NCBI GenBank assembly: GCA_934157035.1
Contig: CAKPHG010000009.1
Span: 1-25,354, forward strand
Reading direction: 5' to 3'
DNA length: 25,354 nt
Source: an uncultured Clostridia bacterium
GTDB taxonomy: Bacteria > Bacillota > Clostridia > TANB77 > CAG-508
Under the pieces are notes generated by a model. The model did no database searches. It was given only the letters and a program-made list of their open reading frames with translations, and had not been told where the DNA came from. The position numbers and the translations under genes are program-made. Shown piece after piece: positions 7,006 through 15,800 of the stretch; positions within the stretch are counted from its first letter, which is position 1, and each line of letters starts with the position of its first letter.

Positions 7006-8094
7006 ATGAACATAGAAAATGATTTAAAAAAAGACGGAATAACTATTATAGAACCTTTAGATACTCTTAGCGTTACTTTAATCGCTAAGTTTGTTTCTGA
7101 AAAGCTTATTTCATACTTTCCTTTTTACAGTATGAAATATCATGATTTATTTATTAAAGTATCTCGTTTAAAAATGTATATTGCAGACATTCCTCAAGGA
7201 ATGTCTGAAGCAAATTATTTTTATAAAAATGAATCTATTTATTTTAAACAGGGCTTAAATATTGATCAAATGAAAGAACTTACAATACATGAATTTATTC
7301 ACCATTTTCAAGAATTAAAAGATTCAAAAGGAATTTTATATAGACTTGGTCTTTGCGATTTTACAGGAATGAAAACTCATGGTATGGCATTAAATGAAGC
7401 ATCTGTTCAACTTCTATCTTCTAAAATATTAAAAAAACAAGAAGATAGCGTTAAATATTATGGAATAGAGTTTTCTACAATAAGTCCAAGTTACTATCCT
7501 TTACTATGCAATTTGGTAAATCAAATGGGTTACATTACTGGATATCCAGTACTAGTTGATAGTACTTTATATAGCAACGATAGATTTAAAAATTGTTTTT
7601 CAAATTTATGTGGTCTAAATGCTTTTAATGAGATTGAGAAAAACTTTGATAAAATTTTAAAATATGAGGAAAAAATTATCCTTTGTACAGCTAATTTACA
7701 ACAAAATGAATTAGATGAAGTAAAAATTGCCAAAGCTTCTGCTTCAATAGGTGTATATAAGAAAAAAATAAGAGATACATTTATAAAAACACAAAATAAA
7801 ATTTTAACTTCATATTTCAACTCTGCATTAAATAGATTATTTTCTGTTCAAGACATTGAAGATTTTAGAAAAAAATTATATTGTTATAAAGACTTATTAG
7901 GAACTACTGATAATTATACTTATTTTAACGATTATTATATTTATTTAATGGCAAAATTAGATGAAATATATGAATCAATCACAGGTGTAACAGCTTTAGT
8001 TCCATACAAAAGAAGTATTTTGCAAATTATTCTTTCTAAACTTTGTAAATTATTTGGTAAAGAACCAGAATTTCAAAAAATTTCACAACAATAA
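7006..8094 (+). CDS. putative zinc-dependent peptidase-like protein (HExxH), family unknown
   Basis: The 362-residue protein contains TIHEFIHHFQE, a consensus HExxH zinc site (His95, Glu96, His99). A glutamate in ALNEASVQLL (Glu131) about 32 residues later could be the third ligand, as in gluzincin metallopeptidases. No signal peptide is visible, although the last 40 residues contain a short hydrophobic run (SILQIILSKLCKLFG) that could bind the membrane. AAGGAG sits six bases before the ATG. It is monocistronic, divergent from the coiled-coil gene, and ended by the hairpin at 8146-8195. Peptidase activity is inferred only from the motif spacing; I cannot place it in a named family. Confidence 0.7.
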   Translation: MNIENDLKKDGITIIEPLDTLSVTLIAKFVSEKLISYFPFYSMKYHDLFIKVSRLKMYIADIPQGMSEANYFYKNESIYFKQGLNIDQMKELTIHEFIHHFQELKDSKGILYRLGLCDFTGMKTHGMALNEASVQLLSSKILKKQEDSVKYYGIEFSTISPSYYPLLCNLVNQMGYITGYPVLVDSTLYSNDRFKNCFSNLCGLNAFNEIEKNFDKILKYEEKIILCTANLQQNELDEVKIAKASASIGVYKKKIRDTFIKTQNKILTSYFNSALNRLFSVQDIEDFRKKLYCYKDLLGTTDNYTYFNDYYIYLMAKLDEIYESITGVTALVPYKRSILQIILSKLCKLFGKEPEFQKISQQ

Positions 8095-8257
8095 GGACAT
8101 CTAGGGACGGGTCAATTTTGTCCTTTATGTAAAATAAAAAATAATAAAATAAAAACATATCAATCCACTTTTTCAAATTGATATGTTTTTATTTTTTATG
8201 TGATTCATATTTGTGTATTATGTAAGAGGCAAAATTTACCCGTTTCTAAATGTCCTT
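8093..8257. repeat. imperfect long inverted repeat surrounding a terminator
   Basis: The left arm begins at the stop of the HExxH gene (8093-8123) and matches the reverse complement of 8227-8257 at about 25 of 31 positions, including GGACAT, TAG, ACGGGT and AATTTTG. The right arm contains the last codons and stop of the GltD-like gene. The whole 165 bases could fold into one long hairpin with the perfect 18-base terminator stem at its tip. The GGGACGG...TTTTGTCC core resembles short dispersed repeats I recall from clostridial genomes; this is memory, not a search. Confidence 0.55.
8146..8195. terminator. bidirectional terminator between convergent genes
   Basis: AAAATAAAAACATATCAA pairs perfectly over 18 bases with its complement at 8178-8195, around a 14-base loop. 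T-rich flanks on both sides allow it to end both the HExxH gene and the GltD-like gene. Confidence 0.85.
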
Positions 8258-9500
8258 TATTATTTCTGCAACATTTCTTCCAATTCTTGCTGCCCATGCT
8301 ACAGTGGCTTTTGCTCCTATTACGTCTCCTCCTGCATAAACATTCTCTATATTTGTTTTGTAGTTTTCATCTACTTTTATATATCCTTTTTCATTTAGTT
8401 CTATTCCTTGTTCTTTAAGAATATTTTCTTCTGTTTTTGAACCTATTGCCATTATTACATAGTCCATATCAAGTAAGTAATTACTTCCTTCTATATCTAC
8501 TGGATTTGGTCTTTTTCCTTCTTCTTTTTGTATAAGCTCTGTCTTTATACATTCTATTTTTTCAACTCTTTTTTGGCTATCTTTTGGAATAATTTTTACT
8601 ATATTGTTTTGAAATAGAAATTCTATTTTTTCTTTTTTTGCTTCTTCTATTTCTTTTCTCTCTGCTGGCATTTGCTCTTCTGCTCTTCTATATATTATAT
8701 ATGTTTCTTTTGCTCCTAATCTTTTTATAGTTCTTGCAGTATCAATTGCCACATTTCCGCCACCAATTACTGCTACTTTTTTATCTTTAAAGTTTGGAAA
8801 GACTTTATTTTCTAAAAGTTCATTTGCTCCGTATACTCCTTCTAGCTCTTCTCCTTCTATATTCATTTTTGAAGATATGTTACTTCCTATTGCTAAAAAT
8901 ACTGCATCATAATTATTTGATAATTCTTGTAAATTAAAATCTTTTCCTAACTCTTTATTAGTTTCTACTTTTATTCCTGGAATTGATGTTATTTTGTTTA
9001 TTGTTTTTTCTAATATATCTCTTGGAAGTCTAAACTCTGGTATTCCATATTCTAAAATTCCTCCGCAATTTTTCGTGTTTTTCATATATTGTAATATCAT
9101 ATCCATCTAATGCTAAAAACGCACTACATGTAAGACCTGCTGGTCCTCCTCCTACAACTGCTACTTTTCTATTTTGCTTTTCTATTTTTTCTTTTTTAAA
9201 TGGATAATTGTTCTCTAGTGCTACTTTTCCAACATAAGCTTCTAATTTTCCAATTGATGTTGGCTTACCTTTAAATCTTCTAACACAGCTTCCTTCACAT
9301 TGGCTATTATGTGGGCATATTAATCCACAAATTGGACTAAGTACTGTAGATTTAGTTAATACTTGATATGCATCTTCAAACTTTTCTTCTTTTATATATG
9401 ATATAAACACTGGTATATCATTTCCTAATGGACATCCCTTTTGACATGGCTTTGATATACAATTTAAGCAATATTCTGCTTTGCTTTTTATTTCTTCCAT
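8246..9500 (-). CDS. GltD-like NAD(P)H-dependent flavoprotein oxidoreductase, interrupted by a +1 frameshift
   Basis: The joined product is about 417 residues and resembles the small subunit of glutamate synthase and related electron-transfer flavoproteins. The N-terminal cysteine-rich iron-sulfur domain has CLNC..KPCQKGCP and CGLICPHNSQCEGSC. The FAD site is VVGGGPAGL, GGILEYGIPEFRLP is the family hallmark, VIGGGNVAIDTART is the second nucleotide site, and YAGGDV lies near the end. The zero frame from 9500 stops at 9030, but hallmark residues continue in the +1 frame if C9065 is skipped (EKL then GGILEYG). ATG at 9500 follows the udg stop by two bases, and GAGGT overlaps that stop, so translation is coupled. 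No gltB neighbour is seen, so the electron-transfer partner is unknown. Confidence 0.9.
9062..9065 (-). other. +1 frameshift site CGGA in the GltD-like gene
   Basis: On the minus strand the zero frame reads TTG CGG AGG AAT (9068-9057). Skipping the C at 9065 gives TTG GGA GGA ATT, restoring the conserved Gly-Gly of GGILEYGIPEF. The zero-frame stop comes 12 codons later at 9030. Confidence 0.6.
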
Positions 9501-9502
9501 AG

Positions 9503-10060
9503 TTACCTCAATTCTTCTTCTTTTTTTCTAACCTCTTTTAAGTCATTCCAAAATTCTATTTTTTTGTTTTCATCTCTTAGAAGTGCTGCTGGATGCCATG
9601 TAGGCATATAATATATTCCTTTTTGTTCTATCCATTTTCCACGCATTGCTGTTATTGAATATTCTTTTCCTAAAATATTTTTTAAAGCTGTAGAGCCTAA
9701 TAACACTATAATTTTAGGCTTTACTAATATTACTTGATTTCGTAAATAATTTAAGCATGCTTCTGCTTCATTTTGCTCTGGAACTCTATTTGAAGGTGGC
9801 CTACATTTTACTATGTTAGCGATATATAGTTCTTCTCTTTTTATTCCTAATCCTGTTAATGCTTTGTTCATAAGCTGGCCTGCTTTTCCTACAAATGGTT
9901 CTCCTTGTTTATCTTCGTCTGCCCCCGGTCCTTCGCCTATGATCATAATATCCGCTTCTTTATTGCCTACTCCAAATACTATGTTAGTTCTATTTGTGCA
10001 TAATTTACATTTATTACAATTGACTATTGATTGTTCTAATTCTTCCCAATTATCGTACAT
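9503..10060 (-). CDS. family 4 uracil-DNA glycosylase
   Basis: The enzyme removes uracil from DNA in base excision repair. It has 185 residues, typical for family 4. Four cysteines (C15, C18, C86, C102) match the iron-sulfur ligands of this family. GEGPGADED (42-50) is the catalytic motif, PFVGKAGQL follows, and HPAALLR (from His156) is the second motif. ATG at 10060 has AAGGAG overlapping the stop of the LD-carboxypeptidase gene, and the downstream GltD-like gene begins two bases after its stop, so it sits inside an operon. Confidence 0.92.
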   Translation of the reverse strand: MYDNWEELEQSIVNCNKCKLCTNRTNIVFGVGNKEADIMIIGEGPGADEDKQGEPFVGKAGQLMNKALTGLGIKREELYIANIVKCRPPSNRVPEQNEAEACLNYLRNQVILVKPKIIVLLGSTALKNILGKEYSITAMRGKWIEQKGIYYMPTWHPAALLRDENKKIEFWNDLKEVRKKEEELR

Positions 10061-10069
10061 TTTTGCTCC

Positions 10070-10987
10070 TTATTTAACACATTCTTCTAATAATTCTATT
10101 TTTATATCTTTTGTTGTATCTATTCTAGCTTTTGTTCCAATTGGTATAACTTGTTTTTTATCTATATGCCCAAAATTGTTTGATTTTATAATTGGAAAAT
10201 TTATTTCTTCATCTTCTAAAACGTCTAATACTATTTTTTCTAGACTAACTTTTCCTTCATAATTTCCAATCCATAACCCTTTTATTTGTTTAAAAACATT
10301 ATTTTGTTTCATTTTATAAAGATATTTACTTACCATTGCAGGATCGCTTTCAAATGCTAGTTCTTCTATAAATAATATTTTGCCTTCAAAATTCAAACTA
10401 TATTTGCCACATACCATATTAGTTGTTAAATTTAAATTTCCGCCTATTAATTCTCCTTCTGCTATTCCTTCTTTTATTGTTATAAATTCTTCATTTTCTT
10501 CTGCTAACTCTAAACTTCCTTCTACAAATCTTTTTATTACCTGCTTATACCCATATTCTGTATCCCATGATGTCAATGCTTTAAATGTTGGTCCATTAAA
10601 TGTAATAAGTCCTGTTTCTTTTGTTATTATATTTGTAATTGATGTTGAATCACTAAAACCACATAATATTTTAGGGTTATTTTTTATTGCTTCATAATCT
10701 AAATACTCAAATGTAGAATTCGAATTTTCCCCACCAGATGCACAAAATATCGCTTTTATTTCTTTGTTTTTAAACATATTATTTATATCTTCTGCTTTTT
10801 TTATTGCACTTGCTCCATAACCTAATGAATTATCAAATACATATTTTCCAAATTCTATTTTAAATCCTGAGCTTTCCATAAGCATAATTGAATTATTTAT
10901 ATCTTCTAGGCTTTCTTCAGTTATTGGATTTGATGGTGCAACAATGCCTATAGTATCACCTTTTTTTAGTTTTTCTGGTATTATCAT
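10070..10987 (-). CDS. LD-carboxypeptidase (peptidase family S66)
   Basis: Family S66 enzymes cleave an L,D peptide bond in recycled muropeptides or, in the MccF branch, inactivate microcin C-type antibiotics. The protein is 305 residues. IGIVAPSNPI is the N-terminal family motif. The nucleophile is Ser112 in GFSDSTS, and Glu208/Glu209 and His274 (in FGHIDKKQVIPIG) can complete the Ser-Glu-His triad. No signal peptide is present, consistent with cytoplasmic action. ATG at 10987 has AGGAGG five bases upstream. It lies between ogg and the uracil glycosylase gene with short gaps. The sequence alone does not separate cell-wall recycling from antibiotic immunity. Confidence 0.88.
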   Translation of the reverse strand: MIIPEKLKKGDTIGIVAPSNPITEESLEDINNSIMLMESSGFKIEFGKYVFDNSLGYGASAIKKAEDINNMFKNKEIKAIFCASGGENSNSTFEYLDYEAIKNNPKILCGFSDSTSITNIITKETGLITFNGPTFKALTSWDTEYGYKQVIKRFVEGSLELAEENEEFITIKEGIAEGELIGGNLNLTTNMVCGKYSLNFEGKILFIEELAFESDPAMVSKYLYKMKQNNVFKQIKGLWIGNYEGKVSLEKIVLDVLEDEEINFPIIKSNNFGHIDKKQVIPIGTKARIDTTKDIKIELLEECVK

Positions 10988-11062
10988 TTTTCCTCCTTGT
11001 TTTTTGTTAATTGAAACATAGATTTAAGTAAGCTTTATTTACACTAAAAACTTTAACTTTTC

Positions 11063-11929
11063 TTATGCTTCTCTTTTCCAATAAAACAAATATTGTTGTG
11101 CTATTCCTGCTAAATTACCAAATTTCTCATAAGCAATTTTTTCTATTTCTTCTTTTTTGACCTTTGTTTCATCTGGATTTTTAATGTATAGTTCGTTCAT
11201 AACTCTTCTTACCCATACATCTATAGGGAATGCTTCCCATCTTTTTAATGTAGAAAATAGTAATATGCAATCTGCTACTTTTGGTCCTACCCCTGGAAGT
11301 GTAAGTAGTGTATTCCTTACTTTGTTAAAGTCTTTCTCATTTTTTAATTGTTCTAAATCTACTTCTTTATTTTTTATCATTTTAGTAGTTTCATATACTC
11401 TAACATCTCTAAATCCTAAACCTAGTGCTCTTAAATCTTCTACACTTGCTTTTGAAAGTTCATCTATTGTTGGAAAAGTATAATACTCTTTTCCTTCAAA
11501 TATAATTTTCTTTCCATATCTTTCTGACATTCTATCTATTATTCCTTTTATTCTTGGAATATTATTGTTTGCAGATATTATAAATGATATTATAGTTTCC
11601 CATAAGTCTTGATTTAGAATTCGTATTCCTTTTCCATAAGATATACTTTTTTGCATATTTTCATCTATTTTAGAAAGTTTATCTTTTATTTGTTCATAAT
11701 CTCTATTTAAATCAAAATAATTTACAACTAATTCTTCTAAATTGTCTTGTCCTACTGATTTTATATGAATTTCATTATCTACTTTTTTTACATTTATTAC
11801 ATTGTTTCCTATTACTCCTGTGTAGCTTTCATCTTCTTGCTTATTAAAACGAAAACATTGCCCACATTCAAAAATGTCTTTTAATTCAAAGGTATTGCAA
11901 TTTTTTATAATATATTTTTGTTCTTTCAT
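11063..11929 (-). CDS. ogg: 8-oxoguanine DNA glycosylase, Ogg1-like
   Basis: The enzyme excises 8-oxoguanine paired with cytosine and can nick the abasic site. The 288-residue protein has an OGG-type N-terminal domain (FECGQCFRF), then the helix-hairpin-helix GPD fold with LPGVGPKVADC (catalytic Lys217) and PIDVWVRRV (Asp237). I chose ATG at 11929 because AGGAGAGAGG lies just upstream; an earlier in-frame TTG at 11980 coincides with the -35 box and is not credible. It is first in a run with the LD-carboxypeptidase, the uracil glycosylase and the GltD-like gene. Two glycosylases in one run suggest a DNA damage context. Confidence 0.92.
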   Translation of the reverse strand: MKEQKYIIKNCNTFELKDIFECGQCFRFNKQEDESYTGVIGNNVINVKKVDNEIHIKSVGQDNLEELVVNYFDLNRDYEQIKDKLSKIDENMQKSISYGKGIRILNQDLWETIISFIISANNNIPRIKGIIDRMSERYGKKIIFEGKEYYTFPTIDELSKASVEDLRALGLGFRDVRVYETTKMIKNKEVDLEQLKNEKDFNKVRNTLLTLPGVGPKVADCILLFSTLKRWEAFPIDVWVRRVMNELYIKNPDETKVKKEEIEKIAYEKFGNLAGIAQQYLFYWKREA

Positions 11930-11951
11930 TTTTACCTCTCTCCTAGTTTCA

Positions 11952-11980
11952 ATATTATCATATTTACTATCTTTTTTCAA
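11952..11980 (-). promoter_or_regulatory. ogg promoter
   Basis: TTGAAA (11980-11975) and TAATAT (11957-11952) are 17 bases apart, with a TGA extension before the -10. Its position inside the longer reading frame supports the downstream start of ogg. Confidence 0.5.
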
Positions 11981-12059
11981 TTATTTCACTGACATTATTA
12001 TAAAGATAGATTAATATAATTTTAACGATAAAAATTATATTAAATATTTATTTTAATAG

Positions 12060-12087
12060 AAAAAACTAGTGTTGCAACTAGTTTTTT
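12060..12087 (-). terminator. terminator of the addB-pgeF transcript
   Basis: AAAAAACTAGT pairs with ACTAGTTTTTT around a six-base loop, three bases after the pgeF stop. Confidence 0.85.
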
Positions 12088-12090
12088 CAT

Positions 12091-12871
12091 CTATTTTATC
12101 CCTATTATTGAGGTGTTTCTTCCAGATAATTCTTTTTCTGCCCTATACGAATGTATATAATCTTTATTACATACTGTACAAATATTGCTTTGTACAATGT
12201 TTTCTTTTTTTATTCCTATTTCTTCTAGTAATTTTTCATTGATGTAATTAGTATCTACAAAATATTTTCCTTCTTCTTTTCCTTTTTGTATAAATTTTTC
12301 TGGACTTGCTAAATAAGAAAATGTATCTTCAAAAATCTCCTTTACATCTTCACTTACTTCAAAATGACATTTTCCTATTGCTGGACCTATACATGCTATT
12401 ATATCTTTTGGATTGCATCCATACTCTTCTATCATTTTTTCTACGCCTTTTTGTCCTATTTTTTGCACTGTTCCACGCCAACCTGAATGTATATTTCCTA
12501 TTACATTTTTTACTTTATCATATAAAAAAATTGGTGTGCAATCTGCAAAACGAAGTGATAAAGAAATTCCACTTTTGTCTGTTACTAATCCATCTATATT
12601 AGTATGAATTTCTCCTTTTTCTTTTACACATTCTACTATATCACTATGTGCTTGATGTTCTATTTTTGTAAATCCGTCTTCATTTAAATTTAGTGCTTTA
12701 TATAAGGAAGAATAGTTATCTCCTATTACTTCCTTATAATTATTGTTATTTCCTTTTAAAGTATAACAATGCGTAATTTTATCTTCATATTCTAGCAATT
12801 TTCTAAATTGTAGATATTCTACATCTCCGCTTCTTTATATGTATTATGTTTTCGTTAGATATGTCATTCAT
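12091..12871 (-). CDS. pgeF: laccase-domain purine nucleoside phosphorylase-like protein, with a +1 frameshift near the N terminus
   Basis: This is the YfiH/YlmD/PgeF family, described as zinc-dependent purine nucleoside enzymes and linked to peptidoglycan editing. Zinc-site residues are His in HQAHSDIVE, Cys in FADCTP and His in GNIHSGWRGT. The uninterrupted frame starts only at a TTG at 12798 that lacks a binding site and gives 235 residues. A better start is ATG at 12871, overlapping the addB stop (ATGAATGA) and preceded by AAGGAAAGAG. From it the frame reads MNDISNENIIHIKK, reaches CGG at 12829, and in the +1 frame continues GDVEYLQFRKLL into the family sequence. The product is then 259 residues, with metal residues at His75, Cys111 and His128, spaced as in E. 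coli YfiH (71, 107, 124 as I recall). This strongly supports the longer form. Confidence 0.85.
12826..12829 (-). other. +1 frameshift site CGGA in pgeF
   Basis: The zero frame from ATG 12871 reads AAG CGG AGA TGT and stops nine codons after the CGG. Skipping the C at 12829 gives AAG GGA GAT GTA, which joins the frame that carries the whole conserved domain. Confidence 0.6.
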
Positions 12872-15800
12872 CTAAATCTCTTTCCTTTCTAATTTTGCTT
12901 AGTATATTTTCCCTTGTATCATTTTTTATATAATTATAATGAATGCAACCTTTCTCTTTATAATTACAAATTTCTTTAAATTCACAATAATCACATGCAG
13001 TTTTATTATTTTTAGTTTGATAATATGGTGAAATTTTAATATTTCCTCTTAATATTTGTCGTGATATATCTTTTATTATACTATTTGTCTTTTCCATTAA
13101 GTCTTCGAATTCATATTTTGTTAAAGTATTTGATTTAGATTTACTTACATTTCCATCTTTATCTAAGTATGCTGGTACTATATTTGAACTTCCTTTTTCT
13201 AGCTTTTTATCCATCATTTTTATAACATTTACATCTGCTAAAATAATTCCATTCATTTTAAATTTTTTCTTTATTTCTTCTTCAATGTTCTCTTTTGATA
13301 TTGGCTTATTTGACTTTAAAACAGGATCTATTAAATTATAATATAAAATTCCAGCTGGCATCATTTGCTCTATTTTACAAGCAGCATCTAAATATGTTAT
13401 TAATTGTATTTGTAAACCTGCCATTACTTCATTTAAATCTATATTTTTTACTGATGATTTATAATCTATTATTCTTATATAGTTTCCTTCTTTTGTTTTT
13501 GCAATATCTATTCTGTCTATTTTTCCTGTTATTTCTACCTTTTTTCCGTCTTCTAAACTAAGTTTTATTGGCTTGTATTCTTTTCCTTTTTTAAATTCCA
13601 ATTCGTTCGCCATAACTTTAAAATCACTATTTTTTAGTCCTTCTATTATGTATTGCATAGAAACATATACTACTTTTTTCAGCTTATTCGTTAAGGCTCT
13701 AAATTTTTCACTACTAGTAAATATATAATATTTAGGAAGTCCTAATTTTTCTTCTATAATTTTCTGTATTATTTCATATATTTTTTCTTCGTTTAATTCG
13801 TTTATTTCTAGTTCTTCTTGCCTTACTATATGAAAAAATTCATCTATTGTTTCGTGCATAAAAGTTCCTGTGTCTATAGATTTCATTTTATATTCATCTT
13901 CTGGTTTCAACTTTAGTCCATATTTTAAGTAATATGAAAATGGACAGCTCTGGTATTTCTCTAATTTTGAAATACTTGTTACTAGTGTATTTCCATACAT
14001 TTTATTAATGTTTTCATTTGAAATATCTTCTGGCTCATTTCTAAATTCTAATGCTTCTTCTGCCTGATTTAGCTTTTCTTTCCACTCATCTTTATTTTTA
14101 TAATATTCATACACTATATCCCATATTGGTTCAATATGTTCCCCATCTTTTTTTCTTCTAATGTTTTTTATTAATTCGTTAAATGTATTTATATCATTTA
14201 TTATTTCAAAAGCTATCTCTTCTTGTATATCACTTTTTTCTTTCAAATTTGTAAATATCTTTTTTAGTCTAGTTACATATATAGAAGGTCTTAAAGATGC
14301 TCCTTGACTATCTGAAGATGAATATGATACATATAATTTTTCTTCTGCTGTTGTAAAAGCTTTATATATTATAAAGTTTTCTTCATATAAGTTTTCTAGT
14401 GTTCCTTTTGCCAATTCTATATTCTTATTTTTTAACTCTTTTCTATCTTCATCGTTAAGAAATCCCTCTTCTTTTCTAATTGACGGAAATATTCCATCAT
14501 TAACTCCCACTAAGAATACAGCTTTAACTTTATTCGTTCTTGTCCTATCTACATCACCAACAATTACTTGATCTTGAGTTTCCGGAATCCTTCCTAATGG
14601 GTTTTTATTTAGACCAACCTTTAACAATTCTTTATAATATGCAAATGTTGTTTTGTTTTCTCCAAATAATTCATTCATTTCTTCAATCGTTTTTATTATT
14701 GCATCCCATGCTGACTCTTGTTCTTTAGCTAATTCTATTTTTCCTTGTTCTTCTAATACTTTTTGCTTTTCTTTTAACTTCTCTATTATATTATTTTCTA
14801 CTAAAAATTCATATAGCGCTGTATTCATTGAAGCTACTGTTTTGCTATTATTAAATTTTTCTTTTAACTTTAAAAGTGGTTTAATATAATTATTTCTTAT
14901 TATATTCACTCTAATACTTTTTTCTTTTTCTTCTTCATCTTCTGAAAAAAAGTTCCATTCATCTTTATACCACTTTTGTCCTTTTATTCCCCATTTTCTA
15001 GTTGTATTTTCAAATTCATAAATTTGACTTTCATTAGCATCTATAAAGCCTGTTTTTAAATATCCTATTACTGATTCATAAGACCAATTACTTGAATATA
15101 TTTCTAATATAGCCAAAATATATTTTGCAAATAAGTTTTGATTTAATTGTTTTTTTTCATCTATAAATACAGGTATATTATATATGCCAAAAATTGCTTT
15201 TATTAGGCTTCCATATACCTGTAATTGTTTAGAAATAATAACTATATCTTTATATCTGTATTTTTCATTTCTTATTAGTTTTATAATTTGTTTTGCTATA
15301 TTTTCTATCTCTAAATATGGATTTTTAGCCAAATATAATTCTATATTTTCTATTTCTTTATTATATTGACTATATGGTATTTTATTTATGTTTTCCTCTA
15401 AGTGTTTTAATTCATCATTCTTAAATCTATATGTACTATCTAATAATAGTGTTTTTTCACATTGTATATTATTGCTTCTTGCTAAAAATAGTAATTTGTC
15501 TGCTACTTGTTTATTTGAGTAGAATAAATCTTCATATATACTCTTTGTCATATCTAAATCATCTGTAGTTATAGTCACATTTATTTCATCTGATATTTTT
15601 AAAAGTTCTTCTATAACACTATATTCTTGCTTTGTAAATCCATCAAATTCATCTATATAAAATATTACATTATTATACTCAGTTGTATTTTTTAATTGAC
15701 TTGCTAATATATCTAGCTTATCATTTTCTTCTATGTATTTCCCATATAAAGCTTGTTCATATTCTTTATATATACTATATATGTCTTCTAACTTTTTTTG

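Noticed and set aside
8200..8418. Plus-strand leucine-rich frames opposite the GltD-like gene
   Set aside because: They are complements of lysine- and glutamate-rich minus-strand codons; the real gene has family motifs.
8829..8835. CGGAG in the GltD-like gene as a further frameshift site
   Set aside because: Here the phase is TAC GGA GCA, so CGG is not a codon and the frame continues normally. It serves as a control.
11930..11980. Upstream TTG start for ogg
   Set aside because: The TTG lies in the -35 box of a good promoter and has no binding site; the ATG at 11929 has one.
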